In this document: positions 32,608 through 41,695 of the stretch, one piece after another | Numbering within the stretch: position 1 is the stretch's first letter | How the letters are laid out: every line of letters starts with the position of its first letter | NCBI RefSeq assembly: GCF_014842025.1 | Contig: NZ_JACYUY010000010.1 | Location: forward strand, 115,233 to 179,232 | DNA: 64,000 nucleotides | DNA from: Massilia sp. CFBP 13721 | Lineage (GTDB): Bacteria; Pseudomonadota; Gammaproteobacteria; Burkholderiales; Burkholderiaceae_D | Direction: 5' to 3' | The notes under the pieces: model-generated | Told to the model about the DNA's origin: nothing | Databases searched by the model: none | What the model saw: only the letters and a program-made list of their open reading frames with translations | Made by a program: the position numbers and the translations under genes

Positions 32608-33234
32608 TCACTTCGACCCGATCGCGCTGGGCCGCTCGGCGATGCGGTCGCGCCAGGCCTGCAGGTGGGCCATGCCCTCCTCGCCCGGGCGGAAGCGCAG
32701 CAGGCCGCGGCCGAATTCGAGGGCGCAGAAGGCGGTGATGTCGGCGATGGTGAAGCGCTCGCCGGCCACGTAGGGCTGGCGCGCCAGGTGCTGGTCGAGC
32801 CAGCGGGCGGTGATGCGCATCTTGTCCGCCTGGGCGGCGCCGAAGTCCTTGAATTGCGGCGTCTCCAGCGGCGCCAGCGCCGGGTGCGTGTGGCGCGCGC
32901 TGCTGGCCGTTTCCAGCAGCAGGTGCAGTTCCATGCGGCGGTCGGCCATTTCGATAAAGGCGCGCTCCTCGAAGTCGACGCCCATCAGGTTCGGTTCGGG
33001 ATAACGGCCTTCGAGCCAGGTGCAGATGGCGCGCGTTTCGCTCAGCACGCGGCCATCGTCGAACTCCAGCGCCGGCACGCGCCCGAGCGGATTTTTCGCG
33101 ATGAAGCGCTCGCTGCGCTGCTCGCCGGCGAGGATGTCGACCATTTCGGTCTCGATGCCGGTGATGCCCTTCTCGAGGATGAACATGCTCACCCGGCGCG
33201 GGTTGGGCGCATGGCTGCTGATATACAGTTTCAT
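32608..33234 (-). CDS. Glutathione S-transferase
   Basis: This 208-residue protein has a thioredoxin-like N-domain (MKLYISSHAPNPRRVSMFI; the SHAPNPRRV segment is where the catalytic Ser/Cys lies), the glutathione-binding NPLGRVPALEFDDGRVLSET block and a helical C-domain with FTIADITAFCALEFGR. ATG 33234 has an ideal AAGGAGAC ribosome-binding site; the longer open frame upstream lacks one. It conjugates glutathione to an unknown electrophile or acts in redox protection. Confidence 0.92.
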   Translation of the reverse strand: MKLYISSHAPNPRRVSMFILEKGITGIETEMVDILAGEQRSERFIAKNPLGRVPALEFDDGRVLSETRAICTWLEGRYPEPNLMGVDFEERAFIEMADRRMELHLLLETASSARHTHPALAPLETPQFKDFGAAQADKMRITARWLDQHLARQPYVAGERFTIADITAFCALEFGRGLLRFRPGEEGMAHLQAWRDRIAERPSAIGSK

Positions 33235-33313
33235 GAGGTCTCCTTCGGTTGTCGTTATGGCTGCCGCACCGAAGATCATAGCTGCAAACAGCTGACTGTG
33301 GCCGCCCTGCCGC

Positions 33314-34924
33314 CTACAGCGCCAGCGCCCCCTGGCGCGCCCCGATCCACTCGTCCAGCAGCGCCGCGCTGCCCGGCGCCAGGTGCAGGCCGAGCTTGGT
33401 GCGGCGCCACAGGATGTCGGCGCTGCTGCGCGCCCATTCGTGGGCCATCAGGTAGTCGATCTCGGCCTCGTACAGACCCGGCAGCACTTCCTGGCCCATG
33501 TCTTCCAGGCGACTCCTGCGCGCCAGCAGGACACCGATGCGGGTGCCGTAGGCACGCGCGTAGCGGGCGACCAGGACTGGGGGCAGCCAGGGGTAGCGGG
33601 TACCCAGGCGCGCGCTCCAGCCGTCGAATTCGAGCACGCCGCGCTTGTCGGGTAGCGGGCCATACAGGTCGCCGCCCGGCAGGCAGGCGTCGGCGGTCCA
33701 GGCGGGCGCGGCATGGCCGAGCGCACCCGCGACCCAGTCGACCGCCTGCTCGGCCAGCTTGCGGCTGGTGGTGATCTTGCCGCCGAAAACAGACAGCAGC
33801 GGCGCCCCGGCCATGTCCGGCTCGAGACGAAAGTCACGCGTGGCCGCCGCCGCGCTGGCGGCCTCGTCTTCCACCAGCGGACGCACGCCGGCGTAGCTCC
33901 ACAACACGTCGTCCGGGGTGATGGCACGCCTGAAATAGCGGTTCGCCAGCTGGCACAGGTACAGCGTCTCCTCGGCGCTGATCGCCACCTTGTCGAGTTC
34001 GCCCCGGTAGTCGACGTCGGTGGTGCCGACCAGGGTGAACGCCCCTTCGTAGGGCATTGCGAAGACGATGCGCCCGTCCGGATGCTGGAAAATGTAGGCG
34101 TGCGGATGGTCGAACAGGCGCGGCACGACGATGTGGCTGCCCTTGATCAGGCGCAGCGCGCGCCCGCCCGGGGTATTGGTCGCACCATGCAGGAAGCGCG
34201 CCGCCCAGGGGCCGGCGGCATTCACCAGGCAGCGCGCCTGGACGTGCACATGCCGTCCCTGTCCCTCCAGCGTCGTGCTCCAGCCGTCCGGCTGGCGCTG
34301 CAGCGCGCCGCAGCGGGAATGGGTCAGGATCACAGCGCCGCGCTCGTGGGCGTCGAGCGCATTGAGCACCACCAGGCGCGCGTCGTCGACCCAGCCGTCG
34401 GAATACATGAAACCCTGCGTGAATTGCGGCAGCAGCGGCGCGCCGGCCGGGTGGCTGCGCAGGTCGAGCCCGTGCGAACCCGGCAGGAATTCGCGCCGCG
34501 CCAGGCGGTCGTAGAGGAACAAGCCGGCGCGGATCAGCCAGGCGGGACGCGCACCTTTATCGTGGGGCATCACGAAGCGCAGCGGACGCATGATGTGCGG
34601 CGCCGAGCGCAGCAGCGTTTCGCGCTCGATCAGGGCCTTGCGCACCAGGCCGAATTTGTAATGCTCGAGGTAGCGCAGGCCGCCGTGGATCAGTTTGCTC
34701 GACGCCGACGAGGTATGCTGGGCCAGGTCGTCCTTCTCGCACAGCACCACGCGCAGTCTTCGCCCGGCCGCGTCGCGCGCGATCGCCGCGCCGTTGATGC
34801 CGCCGCCGACGATCAGTACATCGCATTCGAACCGCTTGACCAGGTCATCCACGGCGCTTCCTCCGGAAAAAGCAAACCGGTCCAGTGTATGCTGCCCCGA
34901 TTGCGCCATGTTCGCATGGATCAA
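33314..34924 (-). CDS. glpD: Aerobic glycerol-3-phosphate dehydrogenase (GlpD)
   Basis: This FAD enzyme oxidises sn-glycerol-3-phosphate to dihydroxyacetone phosphate and feeds electrons to the quinone pool. The 536 residues start with the dinucleotide fold VLIVGGGINGAAIARDAAGR (about 37-56), then TSSASSKLIHGGLRYLEHYKFGLV, and VGTTDVDYRG and FGGKITTSRKLAEQAV later, all classic GlpD blocks. A second ATG five codons in (34909) is equally possible. No glpF or glpK is adjacent. Confidence 0.94.
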   Translation of the reverse strand: MIHANMAQSGQHTLDRFAFSGGSAVDDLVKRFECDVLIVGGGINGAAIARDAAGRRLRVVLCEKDDLAQHTSSASSKLIHGGLRYLEHYKFGLVRKALIERETLLRSAPHIMRPLRFVMPHDKGARPAWLIRAGLFLYDRLARREFLPGSHGLDLRSHPAGAPLLPQFTQGFMYSDGWVDDARLVVLNALDAHERGAVILTHSRCGALQRQPDGWSTTLEGQGRHVHVQARCLVNAAGPWAARFLHGATNTPGGRALRLIKGSHIVVPRLFDHPHAYIFQHPDGRIVFAMPYEGAFTLVGTTDVDYRGELDKVAISAEETLYLCQLANRYFRRAITPDDVLWSYAGVRPLVEDEAASAAAATRDFRLEPDMAGAPLLSVFGGKITTSRKLAEQAVDWVAGALGHAAPAWTADACLPGGDLYGPLPDKRGVLEFDGWSARLGTRYPWLPPVLVARYARAYGTRIGVLLARRSRLEDMGQEVLPGLYEAEIDYLMAHEWARSSADILWRRTKLGLHLAPGSAALLDEWIGARQGALAL

Positions 34925-35030
34925 GGCGGCCGGCGCTGAAATCCGGCACGCGTCCAGGCTTGGCGGGCGCGGCCGTCCACCCCGCCCCCTGTAGAATTGG
35001 CGTCATGACCACGATCACCGATCCTCGCTG

Positions 35031-35663
35031 ATGGCGCGGCAACGCGCCTGGGTACGCATGCCCTCGGGCAAGCGCCTGGACTTGCTCAACCCCACCCCCT
35101 TCGACTGGGACGACGCCGACCTCGCCCTCGGCCTGGCGCGCACCTACCGCTGGGGCGGCCATTCGGCCTGGCCGCTGCCGCTCTCGGTCGCCCAGCACTC
35201 GATCACGGTGATGCTGCTGCAGCGCGCGGAGATGAAAGGACGGGTCGCGCCGCTGCACGAGCTGCGCGAACTGCTGCACGATGCCGAGGAAGGCTTGCTC
35301 GGCTTCGACGCGCTCTCGGTCATCAAGCCCTTCCTCGGCGACGGTTTTCGCGAACTGTCGAAACGCCTCGAACACGCGGTCTTCCTGCGCTATGGCCTGC
35401 CCTCGTGGACGCCAACCGAACATGCCCGCCACAAACGCGCCGACCGCCTGGCCGCCGCCAGCGAAGCCGTGCACGTGGCCGGCTGGTCGCGCGAGGAAGT
35501 GCGCCGCACCCTCAAGATCCAGGCCGCGGTGCTGCAGGACGATCCGCTGGCGGCGGTGTACGGCTGCGCGCCCTGGGAACCGTGGCCGCCGGCGCTGGCC
35601 TGCGAACGCTTCCTGGTCGAACTCGACCGCTTGAAAGCGGCCGTCGGGCGGGCAGGCACATGA
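35031..35663 (+). CDS. HD-superfamily phosphohydrolase (YfdR-like)
   Basis: This 210-residue protein has a metal-dependent HD-type core: SVAQHSITVMLLQ (about residue 57), ELLHDAEEGLLGFD (HD about 84) and a later KRADRLAAASEA block with the last Asp. The family resembles YfdR and YfbR-type nucleotidases/phosphatases that act on nucleotides or related compounds; I cannot tell the substrate. The N-terminal MPSGKRLDLLNPTPFDWD segment matches this subgroup. ATG 35031 lacks a clear Shine-Dalgarno, so the start is not certain. Confidence 0.85.
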   Translation: MARQRAWVRMPSGKRLDLLNPTPFDWDDADLALGLARTYRWGGHSAWPLPLSVAQHSITVMLLQRAEMKGRVAPLHELRELLHDAEEGLLGFDALSVIKPFLGDGFRELSKRLEHAVFLRYGLPSWTPTEHARHKRADRLAAASEAVHVAGWSREEVRRTLKIQAAVLQDDPLAAVYGCAPWEPWPPALACERFLVELDRLKAAVGRAGT

Positions 35664-36058
35664 GGGCGCCGGCTTGTCATACCGCGGTCACGGCGGTGGC
35701 AGATACTGCGAAAGCGGCCATCGTTTAGTTGTTGCTATTTCGCTCAGTACCGGCCTTGGGCGCCGATGGCGACCGGCTTGAGCAATCGCAAACATCGATA
35801 GCTAAGCCATTGATTTTTCTAAGTTTACATCGATATCCACAAGAAATGTGGATAACTATGTGGACAAGCACCTCTTGACAAGCCGCAAGCGCAGTATTGA
35901 TGCGGGTTTCAACAAAATGCCCAATCTACAGGCAGAAATCGAGTCCTTTAAAATCAATGGCTTGCACGCCATGTGGTTTGGTGAACGGACTCAGCATCAG
36001 AAGATTCCTACAAACTCCTACAACGGGGGATAAGTCGTCATTACACGCCCCTGACTCA
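35664..36058. other. AT-richer intergenic region downstream of the helicase gene
   Basis: This 395-bp gap contains copy A of a ~140-bp repeat (35833-35975) and no convincing gene. A 61-codon open frame at 35848 lies inside the repeat and has no recognisable product. Confidence 0.6.
35833..35975 (+). repeat. Copy A of an imperfect ~140-bp direct repeat with a DnaA-box-like site
   Basis: It starts ATATCCACAA, contains TGTGGATAACTATGTGGA (35847-35855 is a perfect DnaA-box complement), then CTTGACA, TTTCAACAA, a TGCCCA segment and AAATCAATGGCTTGC. The same blocks in the same order occur at 38319-38460. The two copies bracket the helicase gene in the same orientation. Confidence 0.75.
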
Positions 36059-38139
36059 TCATTTCCACGCATTGCGCGCGCGGTCGCGCACCAGCATCCG
36101 CACGCTGTCCGGCATCGGCTTTTTCGATTTCGCCGTGTCGGCGGTGATCCAGACGCATTCCTCGAAATGCTTGAGCATGGCCGGCGTGACGAAGCGGGAC
36201 CGCGCCGCATATACGTGGCGGTCGCCCATCTGCGCCTGCTGCTTGATGAAGAAGCGGTTCGGCACCACCAGGTGCAGGTGTTCCTTGGCGCGCGTCATCG
36301 CCACATACAGCAGGCGCCGCTCTTCCTCGATCTCTTCCGCGCTGCCGGTGCTCATGTCCGAGGGGATGCAGCCGTCGACCACGTTCAGCACGTGCACCGT
36401 TTTCCATTCCTGGCCCTTGGACGAGTGGATCGTCGACAGGATCAGGTAATCCTCGTCGAGCAGGGGCGGGCCGGCGCGGTCGCTGGTCGCCTCGGGCGGG
36501 TCGAGCGTGATCTCGGCCAGGAAGCTTTCGCGGGTGCCGTGGCCGCCCGCCAGCGCGGCCAGCTGGGCGACGTCGGCCGCGCGCACCGCGGCGTCGTCGT
36601 GCAGGCGTTCGAGGTGCGGGAGGTACCAGTCGCGCACCAGTTCGATGTCGGCCGGCCAGCGCAGCCCCGGCGTGCGCAGCCTGCGGTACAGGGTGACGAA
36701 TGCCTGCCAGTCGCCTTGGGCTTTCGACGGCGCCGCAAAGGCCTCGACCGCGTCCAGCGCTTCCGGCGCCTCGGCCACCGCGTCGAGCAGGCGCGTGGCC
36801 GTGGCCGGGCCGATCCCGGGAATCAGTTGCAGCACCCGGAAACCGGCCATCCGTCCGTTCGGGTTCTGGGCAAAGCGCAGCACCGCCAGCACGTCCTTGA
36901 TGTGCGCGGCTTCCAGGAACTTCAGGCCGCCGAATTTCACGAACGGGATATTGCGGCGCATGAGTTCGAGTTCGAGCGCCGCGCTGTGGCTGGCGGCGCG
37001 AAACAGCACCGCCTGGGTGGTGAGCTTGATGCCCGCTTCGCGCTGTTCGAGAATGCGGTTGCAGACCCAGCGCGCCTGCTCGGCCTCGTCCGGAATCAGG
37101 ACCAGCTGCGGCAGGCTGCTGGCCACCTTGTCGGTCCACAGCGTCTTGGCATGGCGCTCGAGCGCGGCGGCGATCACGGCATTCGAGGCGTCCAGGATCG
37201 GCTGGGTCGAGCGGTAGTTGCGGTCGAGCGTGATGACCCGCGCCGGCTGCGAGAACTGGCCGGGAAAATCGAGGATGTTGCGCACCGTCGCGCCGCGGAA
37301 GGAATAGATCGACTGGGCGTCGTCGCCGACCACCATCACGCCCTCGCCGCCCGGCTTCATGCCGGTGATGATCGCCGCCTGCAGGCGGTTGGTGTCCTGG
37401 TATTCGTCGACCAGCACGTGGTCGAACAGGCTGCCGATTTCCGGCCCCAGTTCGGGGTCGGCCGCCATCTCGGCCCAGAACAGCAGCAGGTCGTCGTAGT
37501 CGAGCACGTTCTGCTCCTGCTTGGCGTCGACGTAGGCCCCGAACAGGCGTTTCAGTTCCGCTTCCCACTCGCAGCACCACGGAAAAGTGCTCTGCAAGAC
37601 CAGGTCGAGCGGCTCGCGCGAATTGACGACGCGCGAATAGATCGACAGGCACGTGCCTTTCAAGGGGAAGCGCTTGGCCGTCTGGGTCAGCCCGATCTCG
37701 TGGCGCACCAGCCCCATCAGGTCTTCGGAATCGCCGCGGTCATGGATCGTGAACGATTCGTCGAGGCCGATGCGGCCCGAGAATTCGCGCAGCAGGCGCG
37801 CGCCGATGCTGTGGAAGGTGCCGGCCCAGGCAGCGTGGCCGCGCCTTCGGTGCGTCCGCCCATGATTCGCTGCAGTACGTTGCCGGCGCGCTGGGTCATC
37901 TCGTTGGCGGCGCGGCGCGAAAAGGTCAGCAGCAGGATGCGCTGCGGATCGGCGCCATCCATGATCAGGCGCGCCACCCGGTGCGCCAGCGTATTCGTCT
38001 TGCCCGAGCCGGCGCCCGCCACCACAAGCAGGGGCCGGCTGGCGGGCGCGCCGACGTCGTGCTCGACCGCAGCGCGCTGTTCGGGATTCAGGCTGGCGAA
38101 AGGATCGTCGACAGGAGGCGCAAGCGTGGCAGCAGACAT
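36059..38139 (-). pseudogene. UvrD/Rep-family ATP-dependent DNA helicase, interrupted by a frameshift
   Basis: This is a superfamily 1A helicase of about 693 residues if the frame is restored. From ATG 38139 one frame encodes [11 protein letters not shown] and Walker [13 protein letters not shown] up to [10 protein letters not shown]. At about 37826-37832 the homology jumps to another frame, which resumes [13 protein letters not shown] and continues with VDEYQDTN, GDDAQSIYSFRG, NYRSTQPIL, STIHSSKGQEWKTV and YVAMTRAKEHLHL to the stop. Restoring one base in the short C/G run (CTGCCTGGG) joins them. Either a one-base deletion has disabled the gene or the read has an error. The rest shows no decay. 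Confidence 0.85.
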
Positions 38140-38581
38140 AAAGAGAGTAGCAACATGGGAACAGCGCCACTGTACATTTGTCCAGTAAGGCTCTGCAAGT
38201 GCCTTTTGCACCTGCCAAGCGCTGCCCTGTCGCAAAAAGGTCGCACCGGCGTCGGGCCGAGTTCGCGTAGTACACAACACGTGTGTGCTAAGTAGCCGTA
38301 ACTAAAGAACTTTTCCAGATATCCACAAAGTCTGTGAATAACTTTGTGGAAAAGACAGGGCTTGACAGCCTGAAATGCCCTCCGCAGGCGGCTTTCAACA
38401 ACTTGCCCATTCGACGGGCAAGCGTGAATTCACTAGAAATCAATGACTTGCGAGATCATGTGCAGTGCCAAACTTGGCTGCGCGAAAGATAAGAAAAAGA
38501 AATTAATGTGTATAAGCGCCAGTGGCACAGCGCAACAAAAATAACGCTTTGATATCGGAAAACGCTGACCTCTGGAAACTT
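38140..38581. other. Intergenic region upstream of the helicase gene
   Basis: This 442-bp gap holds copy B of the flanking repeat (38319-38460), probably including the helicase promoter. I see no gene. The part beyond the repeat (38461-38581) is AT-rich and unassigned. Confidence 0.55.
38319..38460 (+). repeat. Copy B of the ~140-bp direct repeat
   Basis: ATATCCACAA, TGTGAATAACTTTGTGGA, GCTTGACA, TTTCAACAA, TTGCCCA, GGCA and AAATCAATGACTTGC appear in the same order as in copy A, with about one third substitutions. The DnaA-box-like site here has one mismatch. Confidence 0.7.
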
Positions 38582-38797
38582 TCAAGAAACCGAGCGCCGC
38601 CGGTGCGGCTCAAGCAAAACCCGTTCGATGACGTGCCCACGAATATCGCGCGTACGCAGGTATTCGACTGCGGACATGGTGTTGCTGCTGCCCTGCACCG
38701 CGATGCCGGCATCGACGATCACGCGGCGGCGTACGTCGGTCCGTGCTTCCTCGGTGGCTGGTAGCAGGGCTGCTGCCGCGCATTCAACGTTTTTCAT
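38582..38797 (-). CDS. Small hypothetical protein, 71 residues
   Basis: I do not recognise this protein (MKNVECAAAALLPATEEART and onward, C-terminus RRRSVS). A GACGAGGTC ribosome-binding site precedes ATG 38797 at good spacing, which favours this frame over the overlapping plus-strand frames. It is basic at the C-terminus and has two VxVDAGIAV/VIERVLLE hydrophobic segments that look like a small folded core. Confidence 0.55.
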   Translation of the reverse strand: MKNVECAAAALLPATEEARTDVRRRVIVDAGIAVQGSSNTMSAVEYLRTRDIRGHVIERVLLEPHRRRSVS

Positions 38798-39016
38798 TGT
38801 GACCTCGTCCCGTCGGGTTGATGTTTTTGCCCTGAGAAGTATTCCTCAAACCGGTTGGATGTCAATGTCAACTTCCTATCGAAAACATCAAATAGTTGTA
38901 CAGACGCGTTCGCTGGTTTGGGCGTCCGCTGCGACTCAGTTGGCAACGCAAGCGGGCGCCGCCTTCCCGACGGTTGGCCTAGAATCGCCTGCACTCCAAC
39001 CACTTGCGAGGCCTCC

Positions 39017-39193
39017 ATGAGCACGACTCCCGAACCCGACCTGAACCCCGGCGACGAAGCAACTCCCGGCACGCCCGGCGCCGGCGAAGACGTCTGCGAA
39101 GCCTGCGCCGGCAGCGGCAAACTGGCCGACGGCAAATCCTGTCCGCAATGCGGCGGCAGCGGACGCGTCATGCGCGGGATTGGCGGCGGTTAA
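39017..39193 (+). CDS. Small protein with paired DnaJ-type zinc motifs
   Basis: This 58-residue protein has an acidic, proline-rich N-terminal third followed by CEACAGSG and CPQCGGSG, two CxxCxGxG motifs like one half of the DnaJ zinc finger, enough to bind one Zn ion. It ends in RVMRGIGGG. ATG 39017 follows a GAGG element. Similar stand-alone proteins are usually called molecular chaperone-like or hypothetical; partner unknown. Confidence 0.75.
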   Translation: MSTTPEPDLNPGDEATPGTPGAGEDVCEACAGSGKLADGKSCPQCGGSGRVMRGIGGG

Positions 39194-39378
39194 GCCAGGT
39201 CCGCAGGCACGCCTGCAGGGTACGCGCCGATCATGACGGCGGCGTGACGGCGGCGTAACGACGCGCCGGGCGGGCGCCATCAGGCCCGCCCCGGCCATGT
39301 ATGCACCCGAGCCCGGCACACGGCTTGTCGAACTGGCATACTTGCAGCATCGACCATCCTGACGAACCGGAGTCCTCC

Positions 39379-40218
39379 ATGCTTACTCTTCTCGGCGAAC
39401 ACGCCTGTTTCGGCGGCGTCCAGCGCTTCTACCAGCACGACTCGAGCGCCATCGGCCTGCCGATGCGCTTTTCGATCTACCTGCCGCCCGGCTTCGAGGC
39501 CAAAGGGCTGCCGGTGCTGTTCTACCTCGCCGGCCTGACCTGCACCGAAGAGACCTTCGCCATCAAGGGCGGCGCCCAGCGCGTGGCGGCCGAGGAAGGC
39601 CTGGCGCTGGTCATGCCCGACACCAGCCCGCGCGGCGCGAATGTCGCCGGCGAAACCGACAGCTGGGACTTCGGCGTGGGCGCCGGTTTCTACGTCGACG
39701 CGACGCAAGCGCCGTGGTCGCGGCATTACCGCATGTACAGCTACATCCTCGAACTGCGCGAACTGGTGTTGCGCGAATTCGGCCTCGACGCCGAACGCTG
39801 CGGCATCTTCGGCCATTCGATGGGCGGACACGGCGCGCTGGTGCTAGCCCTGCGCAACCCCACGCTGTTCCGCTCGGTCTCGGCCTTTGCCCCGATCGCC
39901 GCCCCGACCCGCTGCCCCTGGGGCGACAAGGCCTTTTCGGGCTACCTCGGTCCGGACAAGGCCAGCTGGAATGCGTACGACGCCACCGAACTGGTGGCAT
40001 CCGGCCCGGTGCGCTTCCCCCAGGGCATCCTGGTCGACCAGGGCCTGGCCGACAAATTCCTGGCCGAGCAGCTCAATCCGGACGCCTTCGAAGCGGCCTG
40101 CGCCGAGGCCGGCCAGCCGGTCACCCTGCGCCGCCACGCGGGCTACGACCATGGTTATTACTTCATCTCGACCTTTGTCGAGGAACACCTGCGCCTGCAC
40201 CGCCGCCAGCTCGGCTGA
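39379..40218 (+). CDS. fghA: S-formylglutathione hydrolase
   Basis: This alpha/beta hydrolase of 279 residues releases formate and glutathione from S-formylglutathione, the last step of glutathione-dependent formaldehyde detoxification. The FYLAGLTCTEETF oxyanion block, the MPDTSPRGANV block and the nucleophile elbow GHSMGGHGAL (Ser about 147) are diagnostic, with the His in GYDHGYYF near the C-terminus. ATG 39379 is chosen because the family starts with a short MLTLLGEHACFGG-like strand. The usual partner adhC is not adjacent. Confidence 0.94.
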   Translation: MLTLLGEHACFGGVQRFYQHDSSAIGLPMRFSIYLPPGFEAKGLPVLFYLAGLTCTEETFAIKGGAQRVAAEEGLALVMPDTSPRGANVAGETDSWDFGVGAGFYVDATQAPWSRHYRMYSYILELRELVLREFGLDAERCGIFGHSMGGHGALVLALRNPTLFRSVSAFAPIAAPTRCPWGDKAFSGYLGPDKASWNAYDATELVASGPVRFPQGILVDQGLADKFLAEQLNPDAFEAACAEAGQPVTLRRHAGYDHGYYFISTFVEEHLRLHRRQLG

Positions 40219-40236
40219 GGCGCATCTTGTCTCTCT

Positions 40237-40269
40237 GACCGCCGGAATCGCCCACGGTTCCGGCCGGTC
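40237..40269 (+). terminator. Hairpin after fghA, possible weak terminator
   Basis: GACCG and CGGTC close an inner GGAA/TTCC stem, giving an imperfect GC-rich hairpin 18 bp after the stop. It lacks a T-run. Confidence 0.4.
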
Positions 40270-40329
40270 GCATCGTTTCTGCCATAGCGCAAACCGCTTT
40301 TCCCGCGCGTCCGCGCAGCCTCTTCCCGA

Positions 40330-40360
40330 CCCTTGAAAATGCCCCGGCCCTGCCCTATAA
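40330..40360 (+). promoter_or_regulatory. Sigma-32 (heat-shock) type promoter
   Basis: CCCTTGAA, a 15-bp spacer and CCCTATAA match the RpoH consensus (CCCTTGAA, 13-15 bp, CCCCATnTA). It lies 51 bp upstream of the hsp20 start and probably drives the stress cluster. Confidence 0.8.
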
Positions 40361-40411
40361 ATCAGGTGCGGCGCCATGCCGCGCATTCATCGTGAAGAAA
40401 GGAGGCTCACC

Positions 40412-40867
40412 ATGAATCTCGTCAGAAGGGGCACGTACCGTCCCGGCATGGCCGAAGACGGGTTCGGTCGTCTTGTCGACACCATGTTCGAGGACTTTTT
40501 CGCACCCCTGGCCATCAATGGGCGCCGCCTCGACGACGGCGCCAGCATCCCGCGGCTCGACCTGCGCGAAACCGAACAGGCCTATGAAATCCAGGCCGAC
40601 ATGCCGGGCGTCCAGAAGGAAGACCTGAAGGTCGCCATCGACCACCAGCGCATCACGATCGAAGGAGAATGCCGTAAGGCAAACGAGCGGCGCGATGGCG
40701 AAAACGTGGTGTATTCTGAACGCTCAGCACGCAAGTTCATGCGCAGCTTCAGCCTGCCTTCCGAGGTCGACGATGCAGCCGCGCAAGCCAGGCTGGAAAA
40801 CGGTGTGCTGCACCTGACGCTGCCCAAGCGGCAAGGCGGAACGGCGCGGCGGATCGACATCCAGTAA
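40412..40867 (+). CDS. Small heat-shock protein Hsp20 (alpha-crystallin family)
   Basis: This ATP-independent holdase chaperone has 151 residues. The alpha-crystallin domain (about 48-140) shows YEIQADMPGVQKEDLKVAID, ITIEGECRK and the conserved LENGVLHLTLPK near the C-terminus. The N-terminal arm is short. It has a perfect AAAGGAGG ribosome-binding site and is first in a same-strand cluster behind the sigma-32-like promoter. Confidence 0.95.
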   Translation: MNLVRRGTYRPGMAEDGFGRLVDTMFEDFFAPLAINGRRLDDGASIPRLDLRETEQAYEIQADMPGVQKEDLKVAIDHQRITIEGECRKANERRDGENVVYSERSARKFMRSFSLPSEVDDAAAQARLENGVLHLTLPKRQGGTARRIDIQ

Positions 40868-40954
40868 GCGGCCAGTGCCGCGCTGCGAACGGGTGCGCCA
40901 GACAACAGGGGCAGGCCGGGCCGCAAGCCGGGCCTGCCTCCGGAATGGACCGCG

Positions 40955-41632
40955 ATGGCCGAGTTTCGCCGATTCAGGAACCGCGCGCAGGCCGGCAAGC
41001 TGCTTGCAAAGGCACTTGGCGCCTACGCGCACCAGCCTGGCGCAATCGTGCTGGCCTTGCCGCGCGGCGGCGTGCCGGTCGCGTTCGCGGTGGCAATGAC
41101 GCTCGGGCTCGCGCTCGACATCCTGCTCGTGCGCAAGCTGGGCTTGCCCGGCCAGCCCGAGTACGCCATCGGCGCCGTCGGCAGCGGCGGTGTGCGGGTA
41201 TTGCAGCCGGGTGTGCCGGGGTTGATGGGCGTCACGCGGGAACAGGTCGAGGCGATCGCCGCGCGCGAGCTGCTCGAAATCGAGCGGCGCACCCGCCTCT
41301 ACCGGCACGAGCGGGCGCCGGCGGTGCTGGCAGGCCGCGACGTGATCATCGTCGACGATGGCATTGCCACCGGCTCGACGATGCAGGCCGCGGTCGAGGT
41401 CGCGCGCGGGCATGACGCCCGGCGCGTGGTCGTGGCTGCGCCGGTGGCGCCGCCCGACACGCTGGCGGCGCTGGCGCCGCTGGCCGACGAAGTTGCATGC
41501 CTGGCTGCGCCGCCTTTTTTCCGGGCGGTCAGCCAGTGGTACGAAACGTTCGATCAGACGAGCGACGAGGAAGTGCAGCAATTGCTGACAATGGCCTGGC
41601 GGGCCGAAGCGGACCGCCGGCAACTTATTTAA
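40955..41632 (+). CDS. Phosphoribosyltransferase-domain protein
   Basis: This 225-residue protein has a type I PRTase fold: the ALPRGGVPVAFAVA loop, VRKLG and the PRPP-binding VIIVDDGIATGSTMQAAV (about residues 128-145). The base or acceptor it uses is unknown. In other bacteria this PRTase type is often next to or fused with an erythromycin-esterase-like domain, as it is here two genes on. It sits 87 bp after hsp20. Confidence 0.9.
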   Translation: MAEFRRFRNRAQAGKLLAKALGAYAHQPGAIVLALPRGGVPVAFAVAMTLGLALDILLVRKLGLPGQPEYAIGAVGSGGVRVLQPGVPGLMGVTREQVEAIAARELLEIERRTRLYRHERAPAVLAGRDVIIVDDGIATGSTMQAAVEVARGHDARRVVVAAPVAPPDTLAALAPLADEVACLAAPPFFRAVSQWYETFDQTSDEEVQQLLTMAWRAEADRRQLI

Positions 41633-41695
41633 TTGCGATAACGAGTCAACCGCGGTCATCGCGGCAACCCGACAACCCGACAGAGAGGACGAAAC

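Noticed and set aside
35833-35870. DnaA-box-like TGTGGATAA as a chromosomal origin
   Set aside because: There is only one perfect box, with no dnaA, dnaN or gidA nearby and no AT-rich unwinding tract; it is better explained as part of the repeat pair.
35848-36033. A 61-codon plus-strand frame near the helicase end
   Set aside because: It lies within direct-repeat copy A, has no ribosome-binding site, and copy B does not preserve the frame.
38628-39020. A 130-codon plus-strand frame overlapping the 71-residue minus-strand gene
   Set aside because: It has no ribosome-binding site, is of unusual composition and overlaps the better-supported genes at 38582 and 39017.
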